64,000 nucleotides of DNA, taken from contig BDDD01000357.1 of NCBI GenBank assembly GCA_001972305.1, forward strand, positions 491,772-555,771. Direction: 5' to 3'. The translations under genes and the position numbers were made by a program. Below, in pieces: positions 1 through 10,396 of the stretch. The DNA comes from Cephalotus follicularis (lineage: Eukaryota > Streptophyta > Magnoliopsida > Oxalidales > Cephalotaceae). Every line of letters starts with the position of its first letter. The first letter of the stretch is position 1. A model generated the notes under the pieces. The model saw nothing but the letters and a program-made list of their open reading frames with translations, was not told where the DNA came from and ran no database searches.

Positions 1-1480
1 ATGTATTCATAACAGTAGAAATTTTACCCAATAACAGTAATAATAGTTACAATATAACATATCAGGGATATTTGCAACCACAAACAATTCAATCGATCCA
101 TGTACACATTTTTACACCTACTATTTCAAAGCGTTGACAGTTGCCTGGTAAGCGTCGACGGTTAATGACTAGGCATCGATACTAACAACCTAAGCGTCGA
201 CATTCTAAAGCTTATTATGCCATTTTTGTACCAAAGCCTCGACTGTCATGTGTAAGCGTCGACGCTTCTGGGTTTCATACGAATTCCAGGAGCAGTTTCA
301 AAACAAGGGATGCATAAATTCAATCTAAACTCAATCCAATTCAACATGCAATCAAGTACAATCCATCACAACATATTATACATGTTATATGTTCAAAAAC
401 ATGTCCAAATCCTCTACCTCAAAAGCTTATCCCAAGATCAATTTGGAAGTGATCTTTCACTTTGAGCTATCCAAGCTTTTCACCAACAAGCTTCCAAATC
501 CAGCAAGATTAATCTATATCATGCATGTTTACAGGTTTTAGATATGAATTCAGTAGGTTAAACTAGTCATCTAACCATGATAACATCAAGGAATTGAACC
601 GAAGCTTATAATTAAATCCCAAGTTCCATCTCTTTTGAACAACATAACAATTTCAGGTTCTAAATCCCAGATTCTCTCCCTAAACGTTTGTCAACAAAGG
701 ACATGTATCTCTAATTTAATCTGCCTCCATAATTGTTAACCATAACACAACAAGGGATTTCGGTTACTTACCAATCCAGGTGATGTTCCAAGTTCCACTT
801 TTGCACTTCATGCTCTTCTACATGCAACCTCTAGCCAATCCCTTTAGCAGCTTATTACACAGTGTTTCTAGCCCTCGCATTCAATCTCACAGAGTTGATA
901 TAATGTCCAGTTGGTGTCTTTAATTTCGTCAGTTTCCCCCTTCCTTCATTGCACACTTCTCTCTCTTCACATGCATGCTCTCTTTTCATTGTTTTCTCTT
1001 AATTTGCAGATTGTGCAGGTGAAGGAAGACATGCAAGGCTCTTAGTCTGGGGTTAACAACAGCTGTCAAGGTCCCTTTTGCATGGCCAACACGTCTATGG
1101 ACGCATGCCCTTGTCCCCATCATGTCAGCTCTGCCATTTCCTTCCAATTGACACCTATTTTTACTCCAGAACACGACTAAAGCGTCGACGGTTAACCTTG
1201 GGCGTTGGCGGTTATACGCCTCTAAGTGTCAATGCTGGGCGTTTAAAGGTCAACGGTTGGCGCCTTCGTATTGTGCACGTGTCCGGATTAAGCATCGACG
1301 GTGTGTATCTAAGCGTCGGCGGTTTAATAACAAAATTCAATTCTTTTGTCTTTCATATAAAAATTCTATTCCAAGCAATTACCAACCACAATTTATAATA
1401 ATTGGACATTAAATTCAAATGAGTGCACATTTTATTAATCAGTATTACAATGTACACGAATTGAATTTGCGGTTATTACA
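1..1480 (-). repeat. Gypsy-1 3' LTR (partial)
   Basis: Matches 5262-6741 almost base for base. On the minus strand it starts TGTAATAACC at 1480, directly after the polypurine tract. The remaining ~560 bp, equivalent to 4700-5261, lie left of the window. It holds two clusters of AGCGTCGACG-like words at 131-264 and 1181-1322. Confidence 0.92.
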
Positions 1481-1490
1481 TTCCCCCCTT
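1481..1490 (-). other. Gypsy-1 polypurine tract
   Basis: The minus strand reads AAGGGGGGAA immediately before the LTR start TGTAAT. This is the expected position for plus-strand DNA priming and fixes the inner border of the 3' LTR. Confidence 0.88.
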
Positions 1491-1526
1491 CTTAAAGAAA
1501 ATTCAGCCACGAATTTAGCCCTTACA

Positions 1527-2185
1527 TTACATTCCGAATAAGTAGGGAAATGTCTCCATCATTTCTTCCTCACGCTCCCGCGTAGCTTCCTCCGCTCCGT
1601 GAAAACGCCATAGCACTTTGACCATAGGGATGGTCTTGTTCCTTAGTTACTTGTCCATTCTATCCACAATCCTTGTCGGCCTTTCCTCATATGTCAATCT
1701 GGGGCTAATGAATCCAGGATCATAGCTCAAGATGTGAGATGGGTCGGGTACGTATTTCCATAGCATGGAGACATGAAATACGTTATGCATGTCCGACAAA
1801 CTAGGTAGTAGTGCAATCTGGTATGCTACCTCCCCCACTCTCTCCAATATCTCGTAAGGTCCAATATACCTTGGAGCTAACTTCCCTTTAAGACCAAAAC
1901 GGTGTATCCCTTTCGAAGGTGAAATCTTCAAGAAAACATGATCTCCCTTCTCGAATTCCAGCTTTCTTCTCTTGCTATCGGCGTAACTCTTCTACCGACT
2001 TTGTGCAGCTAGCAGTCTCTTCTTGATCATCTCCACTTTATCAGTGGTCTCTTGTACCAAGTCCAGTCCAAGCACTTGCCTCTCACCTACTTCATCCCAA
2101 CAAATAGGTGATCTGCACTTTCTCCCATATAAAGCTTCATAGGGAGCCATTCCGATGCTGGTGTGAAAACTGTTGTTGTAAGAGA
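1527..2185 (-). pseudogene. Gypsy-1 integrase C-terminal part, catalytic core deleted
   Basis: The minus strand resumes integrase homology near 2185 with the stretch normally following the third catalytic residue ([13 protein letters not shown], then [13 protein letters not shown]). It runs through the basic GPYEILERVG-type domain to a C-terminal VKVLW motif and a stop at 1527-1529. The whole D,D-35-E core expected before YNNSF is absent: the upstream frame goes from LLQSLP straight into this segment, out of frame. Two single-codon stops also interrupt it, one after AAQSR near 2000 and one after RMDK near 1648. The C-terminal pattern is that of Tekay/Del-type elements. It cannot make a working integrase. 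Confidence 0.85.
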
Positions 2186-3925
2186 TGGTAGCGATTGTAG
2201 CAGTCCCGCAGGTTTTTGATGTTCAGCCTTCACTCTCTGATAGGTCAAACATCTTGCTACATATTCAGCAATTTCTCTCTTCATACCGCTCCACCAGTAG
2301 TTCTTTTTCAGGTCGTGCCACATCTTGGAACTTCCTGGGTGAACACTATACTTCGATTTGTGAGCTTGTTGCAATAGCTCACTCTTGATGCTCTCATCAT
2401 TCAGAACACATATCCTTCCCCGGAACCTCAATATGCCATCAGTATGAATAGAGAACTCAGAGTCAGTGTCTAGGTTCTCACGAATACTCCACAATTCAGA
2501 ATCACTATACTGAGCAGTCAGAATACGTTCCAAAAGTTCCGGTTGTGCTCTCATACTTGCCATAATAACTCCTCGGGAAACCATGAACGGATTCCATCTC
2601 TGAAATTCCTCCAATAGCTTCCACTGTGAAACCATAGCTCCAGCAATCATCGCCTTGCGACTCAACGCATCAGCCACTACATTCGCCTTTCCTGGGTGGT
2701 ATTGAATATTGCAGTTATAATCGTTAAAGAATTCCACCCATCGCCTTTGTCTCATGTTGAGCTCCTTATGGGAAAACAGATATTTCAAACTCTTATGGTC
2801 AGTAAAGATCTCAAACTGAGCACCATAGAGGTAGTGCCTCCATTTCTGCAAAGCAAACACTATGGCTGCCAACTCCTGATCATGTACGGGATAATTTTCC
2901 TCGTACGGCTTTAACTTCCTTGATGCGTAAGCAATCATCCTGCCATGTTGCATAAGAACGCATCCCAATCCTTTCCCATAAGCATCTGTGTAGACAGTAA
3001 AAACCTCATTACCCTCCGGTAATGCCAACACTGGAGCCGAAATCAACCGACTCTTCAACTCTTGGAAACTTTCCTCACAGGAATCATCCCACACGAAACT
3101 GGACTTCTTCTGAGTCAACTGTATCAATGGTGTAGCAAGCTTCGAAAATCCCTTGATGAATCTCCGGTAATAGCCAGCCAATCCCAAGAAACTATGAACC
3201 TCCGTAACGTTCCTCGGTTGGGGCCAATCAACAATGCTCTTGATCTTCGAAGGATCTACAGACAATCCTTCACACGACACAATATGACCTAGGAAAGTCA
3301 TATGATCCAGCCAAAATTCGCACTTGCTGAATTTGGCATACAGTTGTTCCTTCTATAGTGTCTGCAGTACAATTCTCAAATGTTGCACGTGTTCCTCAAC
3401 GCTGTTTGAGTAGATCAGGATGTCATCTAAGAATATAACGACAAACCGGTCCAAGTAAGGTTGGAACACTCTGTTCATCAGACACATAAAGGTTTCAGGA
3501 GCATTCGTCAAACCAAACGGCAGTATCATAAACTCGTAGTGCCCATATCTGGTTTGAAATGCAGTCTTCTCCACATCACCTTCTCGGATCCTCAACTGAT
3601 GATAGCCTGTTTTTAGGTCAAGCTTGGAGAATACAGTTGAACCTTGCAATTGATCGAACAACTCCTCAATATGTGGTAGAGGATACTTGTTCTTCATAGT
3701 CACCTGATTCAGCAGCCTGTAGTCAATGCATAGCCGCATCGACCCATCCTTCTTCTTTACAAGCAGGACCGATGCTCCCCACAGTGATACACTTGGTCTG
3801 ATAAAGCCCTTGTCAAGATAATCCTGCAATTGAACCTTCAACTCCTTCAGTTCTGCAGGAGCCATTCGGTATGGTGCTCTGGATATAGGAGCAGTTCCAG
3901 AACTCCCACTATCGGGATCGTACTA
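2186..3925 (-). pseudogene. Gypsy-1 reverse transcriptase, RNase H and integrase zinc-finger remnant
   Basis: Copies element RNA into DNA in autonomous relatives. Reading leftward from about 3925, a short protease-to-RT linker ([13 protein letters not shown]) leads into RT with [30 protein letters not shown] and the catalytic FLDD box. One in-frame TAG at 3353-3355 follows VLQTL, after which the same frame continues with the RT thumb, RNase H (VYTDAYGKG, the conserved E in QELA, TDHKSL) and the integrase HHCC finger. The finger's CxxC reads CLTYQ, so a zinc-binding Cys has become Tyr. The frame ends out of register at 2087 after an internal deletion. The frame is otherwise well preserved. Confidence 0.92.
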
Positions 3926-4080
3926 TTATCTATTATCGCATCGGTCAGCAAGTAATCACTAGTTGTGGCACTCACCTCCAATTACATATGTAAACAAACG
4001 GTAATGTAATGCCAGTCGTACAAAACATGATGCAATGAATGAGTATGTGGCCAAAGGGTCAATCAACATACGAGTTACCC

Positions 4081-4598
4081 GGTTGAGCTTTCATAAGGAG
4101 ACACTCATTCAGGCGGTGATCAGACGAACCACATCTCAGTCACTTTCCTGCCTTCTTCCAGCACTTAGTTTCCTTATGATTTCGAAGGCCACAAAAATTA
4201 CATCCTCCGGAATTCGGGCGACCACTTCGGATAGGAGTCCTCGAACGAGAAGTATCTCGAGTAGCAGTCTGTCGAGGCTGTCTGGAAGCTCGCCTAGACT
4301 ATCCAGAAGGTTGTCTAATCTGTTGCACTTGAACTTACAATCGCTGCATTTCCTCTATGTGAGTGGCATTAGCAGACATCTATTGCCGGATAAAATCGGT
4401 CATCTGTTCCACATTCGCCGCGTTGGCTTGAATTTCCTGTTGGAAGAGATCATCCATGCGATCAAAATTACTCCTCTCGTCATGCGCTGGAGGTACATTC
4501 ACTCCTTCGTTCACTGCCGGGTCATTTCCAGGTACCGGCGGTGCGTTGACACCTTCATCGGCTCTACGCCTTCCCCTTTTTCCACTTCGGAGATCCAT
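4081..4598 (-). pseudogene. Gypsy-1 gag stub with two CCHC zinc knuckles, capsid deleted
   Basis: Gag packages element RNA. A start at 4598 gives MDLRSGKRGRRRADE and a 72-residue frame ending in a stop near 4380. The same strand continues, with further stops, into an Arg/Ser-rich linker and two zinc knuckles. Knuckle 1 (4161-4202) is a perfect CX2CX4HX4C (CNFCGLRNHKETKC). Knuckle 2 has the same spacing, but its first Cys codon is TGA at 4140-4142, leaving LRCGSSDHRLNEC. The ~300-residue capsid domain that normally separates the N-terminus from the knuckles is absent, and the protease that should follow is essentially gone. Packaging in trans would need a partner element's Gag. Confidence 0.8.
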
Positions 4599-4687
4599 TC
4601 AGTTTCCTATATAGAATGACATAATCATTAGGAAACAACTCAATTAACTTCCAAGAAACTTATCCCAGCTTAGCATATATGGAATAT

Positions 4688-4699
4688 GCTCTGATACCA
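4688..4699 (-). other. Gypsy-1 primer binding site (initiator Met tRNA)
   Basis: The minus strand reads TGGTATCAGAGC directly after the 5' LTR, complementary to the 3' end of plant initiator tRNA-Met. It defines the inner edge of the 5' LTR. Confidence 0.9.
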
Positions 4700-6741
4700 T
4701 GCTGTCACACCCCGTATTTCCATTTACGTTTACGTTACGACAAGCATGTGAGGTGATATCAGAAGAAGCATAAATATATTCCAGCATTCCCTTCAATAAT
4801 TCATAAATAAAAATTTGCGAAAGCATTCGATAAGCCGGAACATAAATACAAGTCATCTGCACGTATCCTACACTACGTGCGGGTAAAACCAACAATTATC
4901 CTTAACAAAGGAATACAACATAAACATGGGATGTGATCCGTTTGATACAATACAATACATCATAAAAGAAATAACAACCTTAAGATGAAAAACAGAAGCT
5001 CTCCAAGCTTCAGCAGTAACTCCGATCGTCTTCGCTTAATCTGAAATTGTAGGGGTTAGCCATTGTCCTCACTTGGCTAAGTATGTAGATAAAGCATGTG
5101 GAAGAATCTATGAATGTAAATACGCAGGACAGATAATGAAATGGCATATACATATATTAAGAGGAAAATAACAGTTGGTACGATAATAAGATTTTCAAAT
5201 AGAAAACCGTTTACAAATCATTGTTTATGCTTTAAGCATTAGGTTGGTAAAATTATTGAATATGTATTCATAACAATAGAAATTTTACCCAATAACAGTA
5301 ATAATAGTTACAATATAACATATCAGGGATATTTGCAACCACAAACAATTCAATCGATCCATGTACACATTTTTACACCTACTATTTCAAAGCGTAGACA
5401 GTTGCCTAGTAAGCGTCGACGGTTAATGACTAGGCATCGATACTAACAACCTAAGCGTCGACATTCTAAAGCTTATTATGCCATTTTTGTACCAAAGAAT
5501 CGACTGTCAAGTGTAAGCGTCGACGCTTATGGGTTTCATACGAATTCCAGGAGCAGTTTCAAAACAGGGGATGCATAAATTCAATCTAAACTCAATCCAA
5601 TTCAACATGCAATCAAGTACAATCCATCACAACATATTATACATGTTATATGTTCAAAAACATGTCCAAATCCCCTACCTCAAAAGCTTATCCCAAGATC
5701 AATTTGGAATTGATCTTTCACTTTGAGCTATCCAAGCTTTGCACCAACAAGCTTCCAAATCCAGCAAGATTAATCTATATCATGCATGTTTACAGGTTTT
5801 AGATACGAATTCAGTAGGTTAAACTAGTCATCTAACCATGATAACATCAAGGAATTGATCCGAAGCTTATAATCAAATCCCAAGTTCCATCTCTTATGAA
5901 CAACATAATAATTTCAAGTTCTAATTCCCAGATTCTCTCCCGAAACGTTTGTCAACAAAGGACATGTATCTCTAATTTAATCTGCCTCCAAAATTGTTAA
6001 CCATAACACAACAAGGGATTTCGGTTACTTACCAATCCAGGTGATGTTCCAAGTTCCACTTTTGCACTTCAAGCTCTTCTACATGCAACCTCTAGCCAAT
6101 CCCTTTAGCAGCTTATTACACAGTGTTTCTAGCCCTCACATTCAATCTCACAGAGTTTATATAAGGTCCAGTTGGTGTCTTTAATTTCGTCAGTTTCCCC
6201 CTTCCTTCATTGCACACTTCTCTCTCTTCACATGCATGCTCTCTTTTCATTGTTTTCTCTTAATTTGTAGATTGTGCAGGTGAAGGAAGGCATGCAAGGC
6301 TCTTAGTCTGGGGTTAACAACAGTTGTCAAGGTCCCTTTTGCATGGCCAACATGTCTATGGACGCATGCCCCTCTCCCCATCATGCCAGCTCTGCCATTT
6401 CCTTCTAATTGACACCTATTTTTGCGCCAGAACACGACTAAAGCGTCGACCGTTAACCTTGGGCGTCGGTGGTTATACGCCTCTAAGTGTCAATGTTGGG
6501 CATTTAAAGGTCGACGGTTGGCACCTTCGTATTGTGCACGTGTCTGACTTAAGCGTCGACGGTGTGTATCTAAGCGTCAGCGGTTTAATAACAAAATTCA
6601 ATTCTTTAATCTTTCGTATAAAAATTCTATTCCAAGCAATTACCAATCACGATTTATAATAATTGGACATTAAATTCAAATGAGTGCACATTTTATTAAT
6701 CAGAATTACAATGTACACGAATTGAATTTGCTGTTATTACA
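4700..6741 (-). repeat. Gypsy-1 5' LTR, complete, 2,042 bp
   Basis: On the minus strand it runs from TGTAATAACA at 6741 to a terminal CAGCA at 4700, next to the primer site. It includes the CACACCCC box typical of plant gypsy LTR ends. Two clusters of GCGTCGACG-like words lie at about 5390-5524 and 6440-6584. The right flank, 6742 onward, is Tat-1 integrase. Confidence 0.9.
6156..6165 (-). promoter_or_regulatory. Possible TATA box in Gypsy-1 5' LTR
   Basis: The minus strand reads TTATATAAAC about 580 bp into the LTR, a plausible U3 promoter position. The 3' LTR copy near 895-905 differs here (GATATAA), so the motif is not perfectly kept. Inference from sequence and position only. Confidence 0.35.
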
Positions 6742-7825
6742 TTATCTCTAAGCTCTTCCACTAAGTCGAGGAGGTTCCTCAACCCTTCTTCGATATTAGT
6801 TTCAATAAAATGCACAACTCTGGGAGAGTACACCCGAATCTCCACCGGTATCATAGCTTCTTATCCAAAACAAAGGCTAAATGGAGACTCAGTAGTTGTT
6901 GTTTGAGGAGTGGTTCTAGAAGTGCACAACACACTTGGTAGTTCCTCTGTCCATCTTCCTTTACTATCTTCGAGACATTTTTTCAATCCTAAGATGATAT
7001 CTCTATTAATGACCTCTGCTTGGCCATTGCTCTGGGGGTAGGCTACTGATGCAAGCCTATGCTCAATCCTCCATTGTTTGTAAAAGTCTCAGAATGCTTG
7101 GAAATCGAACTGCATTCCTTTATCAGAGACAATTACTTTTGGGACTCCAAATCTGTAAATGATTGACTTCCAGACAAAACTCTCCGTTTCCTCTCCGTTA
7201 TTGTGGCCATGGGCTCTGCTTCCACCCATTTAGTGAAGTAGTCCACCGCCACAATGAGGAACTTTCTCTGCCATGTTGATACTGGTAATGATCCGACAAA
7301 GTTCATTCCTCATTGTGCAAAGTGCCAAGGGATAGTGATAGATGTCAAAGGCTCTGATGGTCTTCTACTTATGTTGGCATTCCTCTGACACTTATTACAT
7401 TTCCTCACAAAGTCGATGGCATCTTGGTGCATGGTCGGCCAGAAATAGCCTTGCCTCAACAATTTATTGGACAAGGTTATGCCCCCCGTGTGGTTTCCAC
7501 ACACTCCTTCATGGACCTCTCTTAGAGCGTAGTTGGCCTCTGAGGGAGTTAAACATCTCAACAAAGGGAAAGAAAATGACATTTTGTAGAGGATCCCTTC
7601 TCTGAATTGGTATCTGTTTGATCTATAGACCAACCTTCTCGCCTCCTCTGGGTCCTCTAGCAAAATTCCATCCTTTAGCCAATTAATGAATGGGGTCATC
7701 CAGTTTGGCACTTGTTGAATATCGATGTCCATCACATCCACGTCCGAAATGGTGGGCCTGTCTAGATAGTCTACAAGTACGATTCGATTCTTTTCTAATT
7801 CCCCCGCTGTAGCTAACTTTGACAA
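6742..7825 (-). pseudogene. Tat-1 integrase, 5' part, broken
   Basis: A 171-residue open stretch (7825-7310) carries the HHCC zinc-binding domain (HEGVCGNH ... CNKCQRN) preceded by a Tat-type spacer. After a stop it continues with the core start GSLP ... FLIVAVDYFTKWVEAEPMA, which supplies the first catalytic Asp. From about 7200 leftward frameshifts scatter the second Asp region (SDKGMQFD in another frame). The gene stops abruptly at 6742 where Gypsy-1 inserted. No function remains. Confidence 0.85.
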
Positions 7826-8172
7826 CTGGTCTGCTCATGCATTCTCTGCTCTAGTAATTTTCAAAACTCAAAATACTTCGAAAGTCGACCTCAAATTCTG
7901 GGCTAAGTATTTATCCATGGATCTTCTCTGGCTTCATATTCTCTGCTAACCAGACCAACCACCAACTGAGAATCACTAGAGGCCTCTAGTTTTTGAACCT
8001 CTAAGTGCTTCACAATTATCAATCCTGGAATTAGAGCTTCTCATTCTGCTTTGTTATTTGTTGCTTTGAACCCAAATCTCATATCATACTCTAAGGTCCG
8101 TCCATCCGGACTAGCTAGCACCAATCCTGCTCCACTTCTGGATACACAGGATGAGCCATGAACTGATAGTTT
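7826..8172 (-). pseudogene. Tat-1 second (additional) RNase H domain
   Basis: Between the normal RNase H and the integrase the minus strand encodes VHGSSCVSRSGAGLVLASP, then FGFKATNNKAE, a stop, EALIPGLI, SSDSQLVVGLV, and finally ADQLSKLA. This is the extra RNase H that plant Tat elements carry. The first catalytic residue, Asp in the expected VDGSS, is His here. The conserved Glu region reads NNKAE followed by a stop. Further stops precede the last Asp. The domain is recognisable but dead. Confidence 0.8.
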
Positions 8173-8634
8173 TCATAACCCCTTTTCATTTTCTAAGGAG
8201 TCCTCTTCCATAAACTCCGTAGGTGTATTATCTTCTATAAAGTTAGCCAATACCTGTGACTTTATTGATAGTATGGATTCGTACTTCACGTCATACTCAT
8301 CCAACTCAACAGACCATTTGATCAGCATGTTTGACATGTCTGGCTTCGCTATCACTTATCTAAGCGGCTTGTCCGTTAAAACTTTGATGGTGTGAGATTT
8401 GGAGTATAGCCTTAGCTTTCTCACCATAATGATCAGAGCGTATGCATAGTTTTCTTCCTCTGGATACCTCCCATCAGCATCATTTAAGACCTTGCTCACA
8501 TAATATACCGGCCTTTGAACTTTGTCCTCTTCCCTGACTAGCACTGAACTCACTGCGCCTTTTATTGTCGCAAGGTACAAATACAAGTATTCTCCATCCC
8601 TTGGTTTTAATATCAGAGGAGGGGAAACTAGGTA
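8173..8634 (-). pseudogene. Tat-1 RNase H (first, gypsy type)
   Basis: Minus-strand segments YLATIKGAVSSVLVREE, RPVYYVSKVL, RYPEEE, KLRLYSKSHTIKVLTDKPLR, then a TAA in place of the usual Gln, then KPDMSNMLIKWSVELDEYD. This is the gypsy RNase H and its connection. The single TAA at about 8356-8358 splits an otherwise continuous frame. It directly follows the RT region at 8635. Confidence 0.85.
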
Positions 8635-9486
8635 TTATTTCAATTTCTCAAAGGTTGTTTGACATTCTTCAGACCAGGAAAACCCCTTGGGGTCCCTTAA
8701 CACTTTGAAGAAAGGAAGACATTTCTCCGGTGACTTGGAAACAAATCTACTTAGGATTGCAATTTTTCCATTTAATCTCCACACATCCCTAATAAATTGA
8801 GGAGGTTTCATGCTCTGAATAACCGAATTCTTCTCTGAGTTGGCCTCTATTCCTCTGCTCGAGATCATAAACCCGAGGAACTTATCATATGTGACCCTAA
8901 AAGTGCACTTGAAAGGGTTGAGGCATATCTTATATCTTCTTAATACCTCGAAGGTATCTTCCAAGTCTTTAATATGAGAATTTCTCGCTGGTGTCTTGAC
9001 GAGCATATCGTCAATGTAAACCTCCAAATTCTTCCAGATTTGAGGCTCAAAGATTTTGTTGACCATCCGTTGGCAGGTCACCCCGACGTTTTTTAATCCG
9101 AAAGGCATGACTTTGTAGCAATACATACCCCTATCAATGATGAAGACTGTATTGTTCTCGTCTGGTCCGTACATAGGAATTTGATTGTAACAAGAGTAAG
9201 CATCCAAGAAGCTCAATATTCTGTAACCGGAGGTTGCATCCACCAATTGATCAATCTTCGGGAGGGGGAAGTGGTCTTTTGGACAAGCTTTGTTGAGGTC
9301 TGTGAAGTCTATGCACATCCTCCACTTTCCATTTGCTTTCTTGACTTGTACCGGGTTCGCCAGCCAGTCAGAGTGTTGCACTTCCCTAATGAACCCCGCT
9401 TGTAATAGCTTACTCACCTCATATGCTATCACCTGTTGCCTCTCGGGCACGAAGTTTTTCTTCTTTTGCCTGGTCGGAGGCCGCAT
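8635..9486 (-). pseudogene. Tat-1 reverse transcriptase
   Basis: A 283-residue open frame holds nearly the whole RT: KKKNFVPERQQVIAYEVSKL, AGFIREVQHSDWLANPV, NGKWRMCIDFTDLNKACPKD, FPLPKIDQLVD, the catalytic YIDD box, CTFRVTYDKFLGFMIS and the thumb region. The YIDD active site is intact. The frame lies in a different register from the protease upstream, so at least one frameshift separates them. Homology starts before the first Met (DVFVW and SPEVMVHK upstream), so the Met at 9486 is not a real start. Confidence 0.9.
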
Positions 9487-10396
9487 TGTATCTACCTTAG
9501 CTTGTGCACCATCACCTCTGGGCTGATCCCTGGGATCTCATTTGCCTACCAGACGAACACATCTCTGTTATTTTTGAGGAACGTTATTAGTTCCTCTTTC
9601 TCCATCTCTCCAAGTTGTGAGCCAACCTGGAATACTTTCTCAGCATTGCCTTCCTCCAAAGGCACCTGCACAACATCCTCCACGAGCTATGGACGCTCAG
9701 GATCCACTTCTCCTCTGAGCTCTACATTGGCTATGGGAAAGGCTTTTCCCTTCCCCTTGTCTTTTATGACAGTCTGGTAACACTGCCTAGCAACCTGCTA
9801 GTCTCCTCGGACTTCTCCCACACCAAACCTGGTCAAAAAATTTACCAACAAGTGCCTTGTTGACATTATGGCCTCCATTAGGTTCAATCCTGGTCGCCCA
9901 ATTATAGCATTATATGGGCTTGGTGTGTCAACCACTAGAAATGTCATATGTACTTGGGTTTGGCGTTGGGCGGTGCCTGCAACAACTTACAAGTCGATGG
10001 ATCCCAGAGGATGGACCATCTCTCCCGCGAAGCCTACCAGATGAGTCTTGACTGGCTTTAGCTGGTCTACCAGGATCTCAGCTGATGAAATGAATGTTTG
10101 TAAAGGATGTCAGCCGAGCTTCCACTATCAATGAGGATTCTGTTCATAGTAATTAACTCCACTAGAAGAGTCGCTACCACTGGATCATTATGAGGGAGAC
10201 GTACTCCCTCATAGTCCGCCTCTAAGAAGGATATGACCTCCTCTTCTCCACCTGACTTCAACATTTTGCTATGCGTGTATTCTTGCATAGTAAAGGTCTG
10301 TCTAGCATAGGCTTTTTGAGCTCTGCTATAGTCGCCACCAAATGCAACCCCTCCAGAGATGGTGTGTATCACACCCCTGGGTTGCTGCTCATCTTC
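9487..10396 (-). pseudogene. Tat-1 aspartic protease and linker
   Basis: Minus strand: IHTISGGVAFGG, a Tat hallmark at the protease start, then the active site RILIDSGSSADILY with its catalytic Asp, then a stop near 10067. After the stop come a flap/C-terminal stretch (SPYNAIIGRPGLNLMEAIMS) and a linker toward RT. Several stops and at least one frameshift interrupt the linker between 10067 and 9487. It would have processed the Gag-Pol polyprotein. Confidence 0.82.

Larger units (their letters stand above)
1..6741 (-). mobile_element. Gypsy-1: non-autonomous Ty3/gypsy (Tekay/Del-like) element, left end outside window
   Basis: A minus-strand LTR retrotransposon. A ~1.48-kb direct repeat (1-1480 and 5262-6741) is part of two LTRs. 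The right (5') LTR is complete at 4700-6741; the left (3') one is cut by the window edge. The 3.2-kb interior is flanked by a polypurine tract and an initiator-Met primer site and encodes a gag stub, reverse transcriptase, RNase H and the integrase C-terminus. The gag capsid, the protease and the integrase catalytic core are missing. The LTRs differ at only a few percent of positions by eye, so insertion is recent. The right flank is Tat-1 integrase sequence, so it jumped into Tat-1. The target duplication cannot be checked because the left end is outside. Confidence 0.9.

Noticed and set aside
4035..4619. A 194-residue open frame on the plus strand
   Set aside because: It is the reverse complement of the Gypsy-1 gag region. 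The minus strand shows zinc knuckles there, and the plus-strand protein has no recognisable domain.
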